DNA from: an uncultured Phascolarctobacterium sp.
GTDB taxonomy: Bacteria; Bacillota; Negativicutes; Acidaminococcales; Acidaminococcaceae
Length of the DNA: 9,220 nt
Reading direction: 5' to 3'
Assembly (NCBI GenBank): GCA_946002345.1
Contig: CAMFZA010000054.1
Coordinates: forward strand, 1 to 9,220
Below are positions 1 to 6,709 of the stretch, piece after piece. Every line of letters begins with the position of its first letter. Position 1 is the first letter of the stretch. Both the position numbers and the translations under genes were made by a program. The notes under the pieces were generated by a model. The model was not told the origin of the DNA. It worked only from the letters and a program-made list of their open reading frames with translations, and searched no databases.

Positions 1-26
1 GCAACAAATATACTGAAATTTTATAC

Positions 27-41
27 GTAACGAAACGTTAC
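27..41. promoter_or_regulatory. Perfect 15-bp palindrome, candidate operator
   Basis: GTAACG-AAA-CGTTAC is an inverted repeat with perfect 6-bp arms. On the minus strand it is followed directly by TATAAA (20-25), which could be the -10 box of a promoter reading off the left edge. In that case the palindrome fills the -35/-10 spacer, a typical repressor position. The matching -35 region is poor. The site lies about 65 bases beyond the sialidase stop, so it more likely controls the next gene than the sialidase. The regulator is unknown. The symmetric form with a 3-bp centre would suit a dimeric helix-turn-helix repressor, but that is inference. Confidence 0.4.
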
Positions 42-105
42 TCGAAACAGGTGTTTGTTATAAAAGTAGCTTGTAGCCCAAACTTGCGCCATCCTTCCTT
101 AAGGC

Positions 106-1131
106 TCACAGCTTTCCCGCCTCCAAGGAGACTACGGCAATGTTTTTGCGATCAAAGGTATAGCTAATATGGACCTCTTCTCCTTGGGCAATAATGGCAG
201 GGTAAGAAAATTCACCCTGGGCGGTTTCCAAATCCAGAAGCTTGACCCAATGAGCTCCATCATCAGTGCTAACAAAAAGGCTTAAGGGTGAACGCATACC
301 CCAATTGGCGGCTACAGGATTGCAAACTAAAAGCAGAGTGCCGTCCGCCAAGGACACCAAATCCAGCCCACTATTATTGTTGGGCAGACTTAGCGCATAG
401 GCATCACTCCAGCTTACTCCCCCGTCCTTGCTATCCGCCCGATACACGAACCCTTCACTGCTGCGCAACAGCATGTGCACGCTGCCGTCAGAGCTTTGCC
501 ACAGGCTGGGCTGAATGACCCCACGCCCATAAAAGGACTGGGAGCTCACGGCAATGTCGCTTTCAGCAGTCTTTTCCCCTTGCCTGTACCGCAAATTTTT
601 AATCAGCACGGGAGTGGATTTGCGCCAGATGCTCCCATCGTCATCGCTAAGGTCGGCAAAAGCCTGCCAAATGCCATGCTCGGTGCTACCGCCGGCCAAA
701 ATACGTCCGCTTTTTAGCCTAATGGGCTTGTTACGCACGGGCCCCCGCCCACCGCTCGCGTCCCCTGGCACCAGCTCCTTGGCTGCGCTCCAGGTAAGAC
801 CCTCCTCCTGGGACTCCCTCACGAAGGTCCGCCAGTGCGCAATCTGCTGGCCTTCCTTGTAAAACAGCAGCAGGGTGCCGTCCTCGCGATAAAAGAGCAC
901 AGGATTCCAGTTGGCCTCCGCCCCGTCGGCCAGCTTTACCGGCGTGCTCCACCCAGCAGCATCCCTGCGAGCGGCGTAAATGGCCACATCGGCTTCACCC
1001 TCGTGACTGCCGCCGAACCAACAGCACAAAAGTCCCCCACTCCGAAGCTTGATAATCGTGGAGGCGTGGCAAAAGGCCGTGGTCAGCCCGTCCATGACTA
1101 GTTCCTTATGTATTGTAAAATCCATTTTCAT
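106..1131 (-). CDS. Sialidase-like Asp-box (BNR) protein, predicted glycoside hydrolase
   Basis: The protein is 341 residues and looks complete. It carries four Asp-box motifs of the S-x-D-x-G-x-x-W type, at about residues 107-114 (SQEEGLTW), 162-169 (SDDDGSIW), 234-241 (SKDGGVSW) and 288-295 (STDDGAHW). This spacing indicates a six-bladed beta-propeller of the predicted-neuraminidase group. Other conspicuous segments are GVIQPSLW (204-211), NNNSGLDL (251-258) and GEFSYPAII (306-314). The N-terminus (MKMDFTIHKEL) is not a signal peptide and there is no membrane segment, so the enzyme should be cytoplasmic. I do not see the FRIP motif of classical secreted sialidases, so sialic acid as substrate is only a family-level guess; another acidic sugar is possible. 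The ATG is supported by GAGG seven bases upstream. It has its own promoter and is separated from the receptor gene by a hairpin, so it is probably monocistronic or the first gene of a unit running off the left edge. Confidence 0.8.
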   Translation of the reverse strand: MKMDFTIHKELVMDGLTTAFCHASTIIKLRSGGLLCCWFGGSHEGEADVAIYAARRDAAGWSTPVKLADGAEANWNPVLFYREDGTLLLFYKEGQQIAHWRTFVRESQEEGLTWSAAKELVPGDASGGRGPVRNKPIRLKSGRILAGGSTEHGIWQAFADLSDDDGSIWRKSTPVLIKNLRYRQGEKTAESDIAVSSQSFYGRGVIQPSLWQSSDGSVHMLLRSSEGFVYRADSKDGGVSWSDAYALSLPNNNSGLDLVSLADGTLLLVCNPVAANWGMRSPLSLFVSTDDGAHWVKLLDLETAQGEFSYPAIIAQGEEVHISYTFDRKNIAVVSLEAGKL

Positions 1132-1169
1132 CGTTCCACCTCAAAACAGCGCTCAAAATAGTTGCTTTT

Positions 1170-1198
1170 ATTATAGCATCAGCTGACATCAAGGGCAA
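1170..1198 (-). promoter_or_regulatory. Promoter of the sialidase-like gene
   Basis: On the minus strand there is TTGCCC (1193-1198), a 17-bp spacer and a perfect TATAAT (1170-1175), about 40 bases upstream of the ATG at 1131. The spacer contains the 8-bp palindrome TCAGCTGA (1179-1186), a possible operator half. In the transcribed leader TTTTGAG occurs twice, 12 bp apart, the second copy overlapping the ribosome binding site. These repeats may be chance. Confidence 0.6.
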
Positions 1199-1209
1199 AT
1201 AATACGCAA

Positions 1210-1262
1210 AACGCTTCAAGCAGAACCCTCGACGGAACGGCGAGGGCGCCACCTGAAGCGTT
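1210..1262 (-). terminator. Long hairpin, probable terminator of the TonB-dependent receptor gene
   Basis: The outer arms AACGCTTCA and TGAAGCGTT are perfect 9-bp complements and the inner arms CCCTCG and CGAGGG perfect 6-bp complements. The 7-nt segments between them (GGTGGCG and TTCTGCT on the minus strand) pair almost continuously in minus-strand RNA if G-U wobbles are allowed, with one C/U mismatch. In plus-strand RNA the same positions would be A-C mismatches, so the minus strand is the functional one. The stem starts about 50 bases after the receptor stop codon and is followed by a short run of four U, so it may terminate inefficiently or mainly protect the 3' end. Confidence 0.65.
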
Positions 1263-1314
1263 ATAGCTTAGTCTAGTCGTAAATTTGGGGTTTGCTTAAA
1301 GCAGCACAACAGTC

Positions 1315-3258
1315 TTAGAAGCTGTATTCAGCACCGACGATGAAGCGGCGGGATTGTGCGGGGTAATCGTATCTATAGTTCGTGGCCCCTGCTTGTTCCG
1401 CATAAGCTTTATTGAGCAAATTGTATCCTTTAGCAAACACTGTCCATGTCTCGGTTGCTTTATAAGAAACAGCCATATCAACAGTAATGTAACTACTATC
1501 AACATATTTCTGCAGGTAAGCTCCAGAATAAGTATCAACTTTTCCTCTAGTATCTGCACCATTAGCAGCACGCATAGTCAAATTAGCATTCCATTTTTCG
1601 TCATGATAACGTACACCAAGGCGATAAGTGTTAGGCATATAGTTAATATCACGTACAAAACCATTACCATCATTATTGTCGTTGCGTACTCGTACATAAG
1701 AATAGGAAGCTTCCAAATTCCAGTTATCGTTTAACTCATGGCTAATGCTCAGCTCCATACCATTCTTCTTTTGCTTATGGACATTCTTCACCTCACTTAT
1801 AGTGCCATTGTAAATCCAATTAATAGCGTCATCTAAGTCGCTATTGAAATAGCTTAAATTAAGATCGGTTTTTTCATTAAGCTTTGTTCCATAGCCTATG
1901 GTTAAGGTTTCACCCTTTTCAGGCCTTAAGTTTGGATTACCATACATTCCCCAGACAGTATCATTATAATACAAGTCATCAATGGTAGGAGCTTTAAACA
2001 CTTGTCCCCAATTAATATAGGCATGACTGTTTTCATCAAATTTCTTATTCAAGCCTGCGCTTAAAGTAGTTTCGCTACCAGCAGTACTATGTTTATCATA
2101 GCGTGCACCTGCATTTAATGACCATGTGGATGCAAAGTTCCAAATGTCATTAACGAATATTGCTTTATTATTAATATCATTCTCTCCTACATAAGCAACT
2201 TCATTTGAAGCCTTGGCCTTCCTATAAGAGGCACCAACTATAACTTTATTAGCCTCGGATGTAGTAATTGCTTGTTGAACATCAAATCCAAAAGCTTTTT
2301 CTTGATTTGCATATTTGTATTGGGATTTATATTCATTTCTATAGTTTTTTTTATATCCTTGTTTTTTATTATTAATTGTCCAGTCGTATTTTGCATATAG
2401 ATTATTGGTTTTTCTGCTAATACTAGCAAATGTGTGGTTGTATAAAACAGGATTGTGTCCATCAAATTTGCTAAAATCATAGCCAACTTCAATTGCGCTA
2501 GAGCCTGTTAGCTCTTGATTAATTTTTAAGCCAACCTTTTCATTAGTAAAATCAGATTGTCCTGGCCATCTAGTTGTAGATTTTGTAGCAACATCCTTAT
2601 ACTTATAATAATCTTGTTTATATTTAGAAGCACTTACGGAAATACCGGTTTTGCCTTCCTTCATGGTGTACATAGCTTTGCCATCACGTGCTTGGTTAGA
2701 GCCAAAAGCCATAGAAACTTTACCATAATTGTGATCCATTTTTTTGGTAATGATGTTTATTACACCACCAACCGCATCAGATCCATACAAAGAGCCACCA
2801 TGCCCTTTAACAACTTCAATACGCTCAATTTGGCTAACATCAGGCAATTGATTCAAATCGAAACTGGAGCGAGTCATGGTACCCATATCCAAGTTTACTC
2901 TTCTACCATCAACCAGAACCAGTACACGTTCATCGCCATTCAGCATTACTTTCTTTTCATAAGCACCAGTACCAGAATCAACTATAGTTGCCCCCGGCAC
3001 ATCCTTCAGCGCCTCGGCCACATCCTGATATCTTCTGCTTTCAATCTTAGCAGCATCAATGGTGCTCACATTGGCCGGAGTATCCACCTTGGCAGTTTGG
3101 GTACGGCTAGCCGTCACCACATACTCCTCCATGGCAAACTCCATGGCATCCTCATTAGCAATTTCCTCTGCAGCCACCACAGCAGGGCTGTACACAGCAG
3201 TTGCGCCAACCAGCAAGGACAGCAAAATTGCGTTGCGCAAAACATTCTTCTTTTCCAT
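1315..3258 (-). CDS. btuB: TonB-dependent outer-membrane receptor, probable cobalamin (BtuB-type) transporter
   Basis: The product is 647 residues from the ATG at 3258. That start has GGAGG eight bases upstream; a GTG at 3273 in the same frame overlaps the ribosome binding site and is unlikely. Residues 1-30 form a signal peptide (MEKK basic start, hydrophobic core, cleavage near VVAA). A TonB box, EEYVVTAS, lies at 44-51. The plug domain (about 55-175) has the family signatures VLVLVDGRRVN (112-122), IERIEVVKG (144-152) and SLYGSDAVGGVINIIT (156-171). The remainder is a 22-strand-type beta-barrel ending in an aromatic Phe (EYSF), as expected for BamA insertion. It should import a ligand into the periplasm using TonB-ExbB-ExbD energy. 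The assignment to cobalamin rests on the B12 riboswitch in its leader; sequence alone would also allow other corrinoids or siderophores. The length suits BtuB-like receptors. The gene is clearly AT-richer than its neighbours, especially from 2160 to 2560. Confidence 0.9.
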   Translation of the reverse strand: MEKKNVLRNAILLSLLVGATAVYSPAVVAAEEIANEDAMEFAMEEYVVTASRTQTAKVDTPANVSTIDAAKIESRRYQDVAEALKDVPGATIVDSGTGAYEKKVMLNGDERVLVLVDGRRVNLDMGTMTRSSFDLNQLPDVSQIERIEVVKGHGGSLYGSDAVGGVINIITKKMDHNYGKVSMAFGSNQARDGKAMYTMKEGKTGISVSASKYKQDYYKYKDVATKSTTRWPGQSDFTNEKVGLKINQELTGSSAIEVGYDFSKFDGHNPVLYNHTFASISRKTNNLYAKYDWTINNKKQGYKKNYRNEYKSQYKYANQEKAFGFDVQQAITTSEANKVIVGASYRKAKASNEVAYVGENDINNKAIFVNDIWNFASTWSLNAGARYDKHSTAGSETTLSAGLNKKFDENSHAYINWGQVFKAPTIDDLYYNDTVWGMYGNPNLRPEKGETLTIGYGTKLNEKTDLNLSYFNSDLDDAINWIYNGTISEVKNVHKQKKNGMELSISHELNDNWNLEASYSYVRVRNDNNDGNGFVRDINYMPNTYRLGVRYHDEKWNANLTMRAANGADTRGKVDTYSGAYLQKYVDSSYITVDMAVSYKATETWTVFAKGYNLLNKAYAEQAGATNYRYDYPAQSRRFIVGAEYSF

Positions 3259-3365
3259 AACAACAACCTCCACTTTTTTCCTCTACCTAGCCACCCTTGC
3301 TCCCAAAAGGGCCCAGCTATCTATTTCAGGCCATGCCTAAAATCAAAAATAATTCTCTTCCCCAC

Positions 3366-3397
3366 AAAATAAAAAACCACCAAGCCCCATTTTGGGC
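3366..3397 (-). terminator. Possible expression-platform terminator in the receptor leader
   Basis: In minus-strand RNA GCCC and GGGC (3394-3397 and 3384-3387) can form a short stem with a 6-nt loop, followed seven bases later by UUUUUUAUUUU (3366-3376). The position between the riboswitch aptamer and the start codon suits ligand-dependent termination. The visible stem is only 4 bp, extended only by scattered wobbles, so this is tentative. The remaining leader down to the start codon holds no other clear signal. Confidence 0.3.
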
Positions 3398-3497
3398 GCA
3401 CTAAGCCACTGGCCTAATCCGCCTGAAAATCGCAGGTTTGATGGATATTTCGACTAAACAGCGCTTAGACTCAAGTTCATTGCCCGCCCATCCCTTT

Positions 3498-3580
3498 GCG
3501 TGAGGTATCTGATGGACGCGCTCCCTAATACTATTGCGTTACAGTGCTGGACTCTCACCAGTCTTCCCTGCTTTAGCCAT
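3498..3580 (-). promoter_or_regulatory. Cobalamin (B12) riboswitch, compact form
   Basis: On the minus strand the leader contains GGGAA (3564-3568), then CUGGUGAGAGUCCAG, a stem-loop that parallels the CCGGUGAGAAUCCGG element of cobalamin riboswitches, then CACUGUAACGC, which matches the conserved CAACUGUAA-type segment. About 30 nt further on comes CAUCAGAUACCUCACGC (3498-3514), which fits the B12 box around its CAG-A/U-ACCU core. The aptamer is short: the peripheral domain usually found between these elements is reduced, so it resembles the compact AdoCbl-variant or class-II architecture more than the large form. It lies about 40 nt inside the transcript and 240 nt before the receptor start. 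In this family ligand binding normally represses expression, so the receptor should be made when corrinoid is scarce. The precise boundaries are approximate. Confidence 0.8.
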
Positions 3581-3626
3581 TCTAGATGATTAATATTTTG
3601 TTTTAGATAGGATTTTTAATAGCACA

Positions 3627-3656
3627 ATTCTAGCATCTATATGATTTTTCTGTCAA
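3627..3656 (-). promoter_or_regulatory. Promoter of the riboswitch-receptor transcript
   Basis: The minus strand has a perfect TTGACA (3651-3656), an 18-bp spacer and TAGAAT (3627-3632). Transcription should start near 3620, giving a leader of about 360 nt that contains the whole riboswitch. The promoter sits about 50 bases after the stop codon of the ABC ATPase gene, so the receptor need not depend on the damaged ABC operon for transcription. Confidence 0.75.
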
Positions 3657-3706
3657 GTAATTTTTAAGCAGCAAGTCTCGCTACCATGTCCCAAGGCAGC
3701 TGCTCA

Positions 3707-4560
3707 TTAGTTACCGCAAATCCTTTGCAGCAGTGCTGCTTCCCGATTTTTTGCCTCCTGACTCATCCGGGTTGTGATGTGCAGGTTATGATTTACCTCA
3801 TCCCGCTCCACGCAAATATCTGCCTTATAGGCCCGGCTGAGCAGCTCCTCCGTAAACACGGCCTGAGGAGCGCCATCGGCCAAAAGCGTCCCCTCGCCTA
3901 AAAGCAGGATACGAGAGCAATACTTGGACGCCAGATTCAGCTCGTGGACCACCATGAGCACCGTTTTCCCTTGTCCGGCCAAGGCCTTGGCAAAACGAAA
4001 GATTTCCTCCTGATACACCATATCCAGCCCCGTGGTAGGCTCATCCAAAAAGATGATGGGGGTTTGCTGGGCCAAAACCTTGGCGATTAAAATACGCTGC
4101 TTTTGCCCACCGCTGACCTCGTTTATGGGCCGGTCAGCCAAATCCGCCGTACCAGTGTATTCCATGCAGGCCAGGGCCAGCTTTTCGTCGGCCTCGCTTT
4201 CCCGCTCCCACCACTTCATATAGGGGTAACGCCCGGCCATAACTACATCCTTGCCCGTATAGCCAAAGCCCAGCTCCACATGCTGCTGCAAATAGGCTAT
4301 TTTGGTGGCCAGCTCCTTGTCCTGATATTCCTCCAAGGGCTTGCCAAATAGCTAGCGCTGCCCCCCTGCTTGGGCTAGAGACGCGGATAAGGCTGCTTGG
4401 GCAACAGACCGCGAATAGTCTTCAAAAGAGTGCTTTTGCCGGCACCGTTACAGCCAATAATGCCCACGATTTCGCCCTTGCCAATGCTAAAGCTGGCCTC
4501 CTTGAGCACGCAGCGGGAGCCATAGCCAATTTGAAGCTTCTCAACCTGAAGAACTGCCAT
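3707..4560 (-). pseudogene. Disrupted ABC transporter ATPase (FepC/BtuD type)
   Basis: This would be the cytoplasmic ATPase of a cobalamin/heme/ferri-siderophore importer. The ATG at 4560 has GGGGAGG eight bases upstream and lies 18 bases after the permease stop. The first 56 residues are normal and hold the Walker A motif GCNGAGKST (36-44). The frame then reads PYPRL and stops at TAG (4375-4377). The rest of the protein continues in another frame from about 4350 to 3707: Q-loop (AYLQQ), signature VSGGQKQ, Walker B PIIFLDEPTTGLD and switch His in MVVHELN. The break lies at an imperfect 27-nt tandem duplication; removing that duplication removes the stop but does not restore the frame, so at least one further 1-nt change is needed. 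No plausible restart exists for the second part (its first upstream codon is a TTG without ribosome binding site), and that part lacks Walker A. The product is therefore expected to be inactive unless the sequence contains errors. Confidence 0.85.
4366..4413 (-). repeat. Imperfect tandem duplication inside the ATPase gene
   Basis: On the minus strand 4413-4393 and 4385-4366 are near copies: CGCG, then TCT, then GCCCAAGCAG in both, with two substitutions and one missing G in the second copy. The shared CCCAAGCAG cores are exactly 27 nt apart. The duplication lies between the Walker A region and the Q-loop of the ATPase, and the TAG created in the second copy ends the reading frame. The differences between copies suggest that the duplication is not recent. 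Confidence 0.75.
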
Positions 4561-4578
4561 GTTTTCAACCTCCCCTGC

Positions 4579-5613
4579 TTAAAAGACGCTCTTTTGCATT
4601 TTGCGCAATAAATACAGAAAATAAGGCGAGCCCAAAATGGCCGTCATGATGCCCACCCGCACCTCTGCTGGAGCAAGCACCACCCTGCCTAGACAATCGC
4701 ACAGCACCAAAAACAGCGCGCCACCAAGGGCGCTGGCTGGCAGCAGGACCCGATGGTCCGGTCCCAGCAGCATCCGCATCATATGGGGAATCACCAGGCC
4801 CACAAAGCCAATATTACCGCTGACGCAAACGCTAGTGGCCGTGGTAATGGCAGCCACAAAGAGCAAGCCCATGCGAAACCGCATGACCGGCATGCCCACA
4901 GCCTTGGCTTCCGTTTCTCCCAGCACGAGGATGTTCAGATGACGGGCCAAAAGTAGCATGATAGCGATTCCCACCAGCACCGGCCCCGCAGCCAAATACA
5001 CATGCTCCCAGCGGCGGTAATCAAGGCCGCCCACCATCCAAAAGAGGTATTGCTGGAGCTTTTGCTCGTTCATAAAGGTTAACAGGCCACTAGTAATAGC
5101 ACCCAACAGCATGCCCACGGCCACACCTGCCAAAAGCAACGTCATCACGGGGATTTTACCATTGCGCATAGCCAAAAAAACAGTCAGGCATACAGCCAAA
5201 ATACTGCCACACAGGGCAAAAAGAGGCATGGTCAGCATGCTCCCCGCAGCGCCACCAAAAGCGATGGCCACCACTGCACCGGTAGCCGCACCGGCAGAAA
5301 TACCGATTAGGCCCGGGTCCGCCAGGGGATTGCTAAAAATGCCCTGCATCACGGCGCCACTAATGCCCAAGGCGCCTCCCACCAGCATTCCCACCAGCAT
5401 GCGGGGCAAACGAATATACCAGATTACCGCCAGCTGCTCCTTGGTCAAAGTGACATCCTGCAAAAAGGGCAGGCCCAGCTGCTGGAGGAGCACGGCAGCA
5501 GCACTTTTAAAGGGCACAGCAATTTGTCCGATGGTTAGGGAAATACAACCCACCAAAACTAATAAGCAGGCTAAAAGTAATAGTGCCGCTTTTCCATAGC
5601 TTTTGTTCAGCAT
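4579..5613 (-). CDS. ABC transporter permease, FecCD/BtuC family
   Basis: The protein is 344 residues, the usual length for this family, with about ten hydrophobic segments, and is expected to form the homodimeric inner-membrane channel of an importer for cobalamin, heme or ferri-siderophore. Family signatures are visible: RLPRMLVGMLVGGALGISGA (68-87), SNPLADPGLIGISAGA (94-109), the ATPase-coupling segment LGETEAKAVGMP (231-242) and GNIGFVGLVIPHMMRMLLGP (266-285). The C-terminus VRVGIMTAILGSPYFLYLLRK is also typical. I chose the ATG at 5613 because AGGAG lies eight bases upstream; a GTG at 5622 in the same frame overlaps that site. The gene is intact although both its partners are interrupted. 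It follows the binding-protein gene after 38 bases and precedes the ATPase by 18. The substrate cannot be read from the sequence. Confidence 0.9.
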   Translation of the reverse strand: MLNKSYGKAALLLLACLLVLVGCISLTIGQIAVPFKSAAAVLLQQLGLPFLQDVTLTKEQLAVIWYIRLPRMLVGMLVGGALGISGAVMQGIFSNPLADPGLIGISAGAATGAVVAIAFGGAAGSMLTMPLFALCGSILAVCLTVFLAMRNGKIPVMTLLLAGVAVGMLLGAITSGLLTFMNEQKLQQYLFWMVGGLDYRRWEHVYLAAGPVLVGIAIMLLLARHLNILVLGETEAKAVGMPVMRFRMGLLFVAAITTATSVCVSGNIGFVGLVIPHMMRMLLGPDHRVLLPASALGGALFLVLCDCLGRVVLAPAEVRVGIMTAILGSPYFLYLLRKMQKSVF

Positions 5614-5651
5614 TTTGGCCACTCCTTAAAGATCACTCACGTTTAAAAACT

Positions 5652-6620
5652 CTACAACTCTTGCCCATATACTGCCCTAGCCAAGTCATAAGAGGCTTCC
5701 ACCATGTATTGGGACAGGCACAATACATGCTTGGCAGGCAGGGTGTAAATAGCCTTGTTTTTCACCGCCTTGACCGAAGCATATGAGGGGTCCTGACCCA
5801 GGTTGTGGGCCAAAGCAGCGGGCTCCTGGTCCGTGCTATCCACCCAGCCGGAAAGGATAAAAGCATCGGGATTAAGGCGCACAAATTACTCCTGCACAAC
5901 TGTGAGGGGCTTAGCATAAAGAAGCTGGGAGAGAGCATTGACCACCTGGGCATGTTTACAAATATCGTTGAAGGAATGCTCGGGGCTATAGTAGGCACCC
6001 TTATCACTCATGAAAATGACCCTTTTTTGTTCAGTAGCAGGGATGGGCCCCATTTTTTGCTGCAGCTGGCTCAAGCGTGCTTCCATACGCTGTAAAATAA
6101 GCTGAGCCGCCGCCTCCTCGCCTACAACCTGACCCAATTCCTTGATGCAGGCGCGCACTCCTGCAAGGTTATAAGGCGTTTTATAAACATAGACAGGCTG
6201 CTGCATTTCCCGCAGGCTTTGAATAGTATCCGCACTGGAAAAGTCGGGGAGAAGGATTAAATCGGGTCGCAGGGCCAAAATAGCCTCCGGGTTGCCGGCC
6301 TGCACCCTGCCCTTAACGGCCTTAGCCTTGTCCGTCGCGTTGGAAATGCCCTCGTCATCCACATATTTGGTCAGGGCCACAATGCGCTTGGGCTCCACCA
6401 AATCCAGCAAAATCTCGTCCGTGCTAATGGATAAGGAAACGATGCGCTCCGGCTTCTTGGTAAAGGAAACCTTGGTGCCGGTGGCATCAGTGAGGGTGTA
6501 GAGGGGCTTGCTCTCCGGCTCGATCAGCGTGGGCTTGCTGCAGCCAACGCATAGGACGCTAAGCGCAAGCAGCAGCGTTAATAGCAAGGCCATACTGTGC
6601 CACTTTCTTCTTTTTTCCAC
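5652..6620 (-). pseudogene. ABC importer binding lipoprotein with in-frame stop (BtuF/FhuD-like)
   Basis: This would be the lipid-anchored binding protein that delivers ligand to the permease downstream. Full length would be 322 codons. Residues 1-27 are a lipoprotein signal with Cys27 in VLCVGC, a slightly atypical lipobox. The N-lobe begins TDATGTKVSFTKKPERIVSL (44-63), followed by PEAILALRPDLILLP (111-125), as in helical-backbone periplasmic binding proteins. Codon 245 is TAA (5886-5888). The same frame then continues without shift as FVRLNPDAFILSGW, the expected C-lobe motif, to a normal end at 5652. The likely cause is a single-base change of a Glu, Gln or Lys codon. A truncated 244-residue product would lack most of the C-lobe. 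The GTG at 6620 is the probable start, with GAGG eight bases upstream; a GTG at 6629 overlaps that site. Confidence 0.85.
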
Positions 6621-6652
6621 AAGCCACACCTCTTTCCTTGCATTAGTATAGG

Positions 6653-6690
6653 AAAAAAGACTGTCGTAAGGTGCCTTCCTTGCGACAGTC
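6653..6690 (-). terminator. Strong intrinsic terminator after tonB
   Basis: GACTGTCG (6683-6690 on the minus strand) pairs perfectly with CGACAGTC (6659-6666). AAGG/CCTT extend the stem inside around a short loop, and TTTTTT (6653-6658) follows directly. It ends the exbB-exbD-tonB transcript about 20 bases after the tonB stop. Between it and the binding-protein start at 6620 only TATACT (about 6644-6649) resembles a -10 box and no good -35 fits, so the ABC operon may depend on read-through or on a weak promoter. Confidence 0.93.
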
Positions 6691-6709
6691 CATCAAAAAG
6701 CACTAAAGC

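Noticed and set aside
2557..3372. 271-codon open frame on the plus strand across the receptor 5' half and its leader
   Set aside because: It lies antisense to a clearly conserved plug domain and signal peptide, its product shows no family features, and it has no convincing ribosome binding site.
3660..3706. Terminator after the ATPase gene
   Set aside because: A GCTGCC/GGTAGC stem can form (with one G-U), but no U run follows it directly, so termination is not supported.
3707..4336. Separate ATPase gene starting at the TTG at 4336
   Set aside because: There is no ribosome binding site and the piece lacks Walker A. It is the 3' part of the frameshifted ATPase gene.
4366..4401. Target-site duplication of a small mobile insertion (9-bp repeats around 18 bp)
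   Set aside because: The similarity extends beyond the 9-bp core to 20-21 nt with a constant period, which fits an imperfect tandem duplication better than an insertion.
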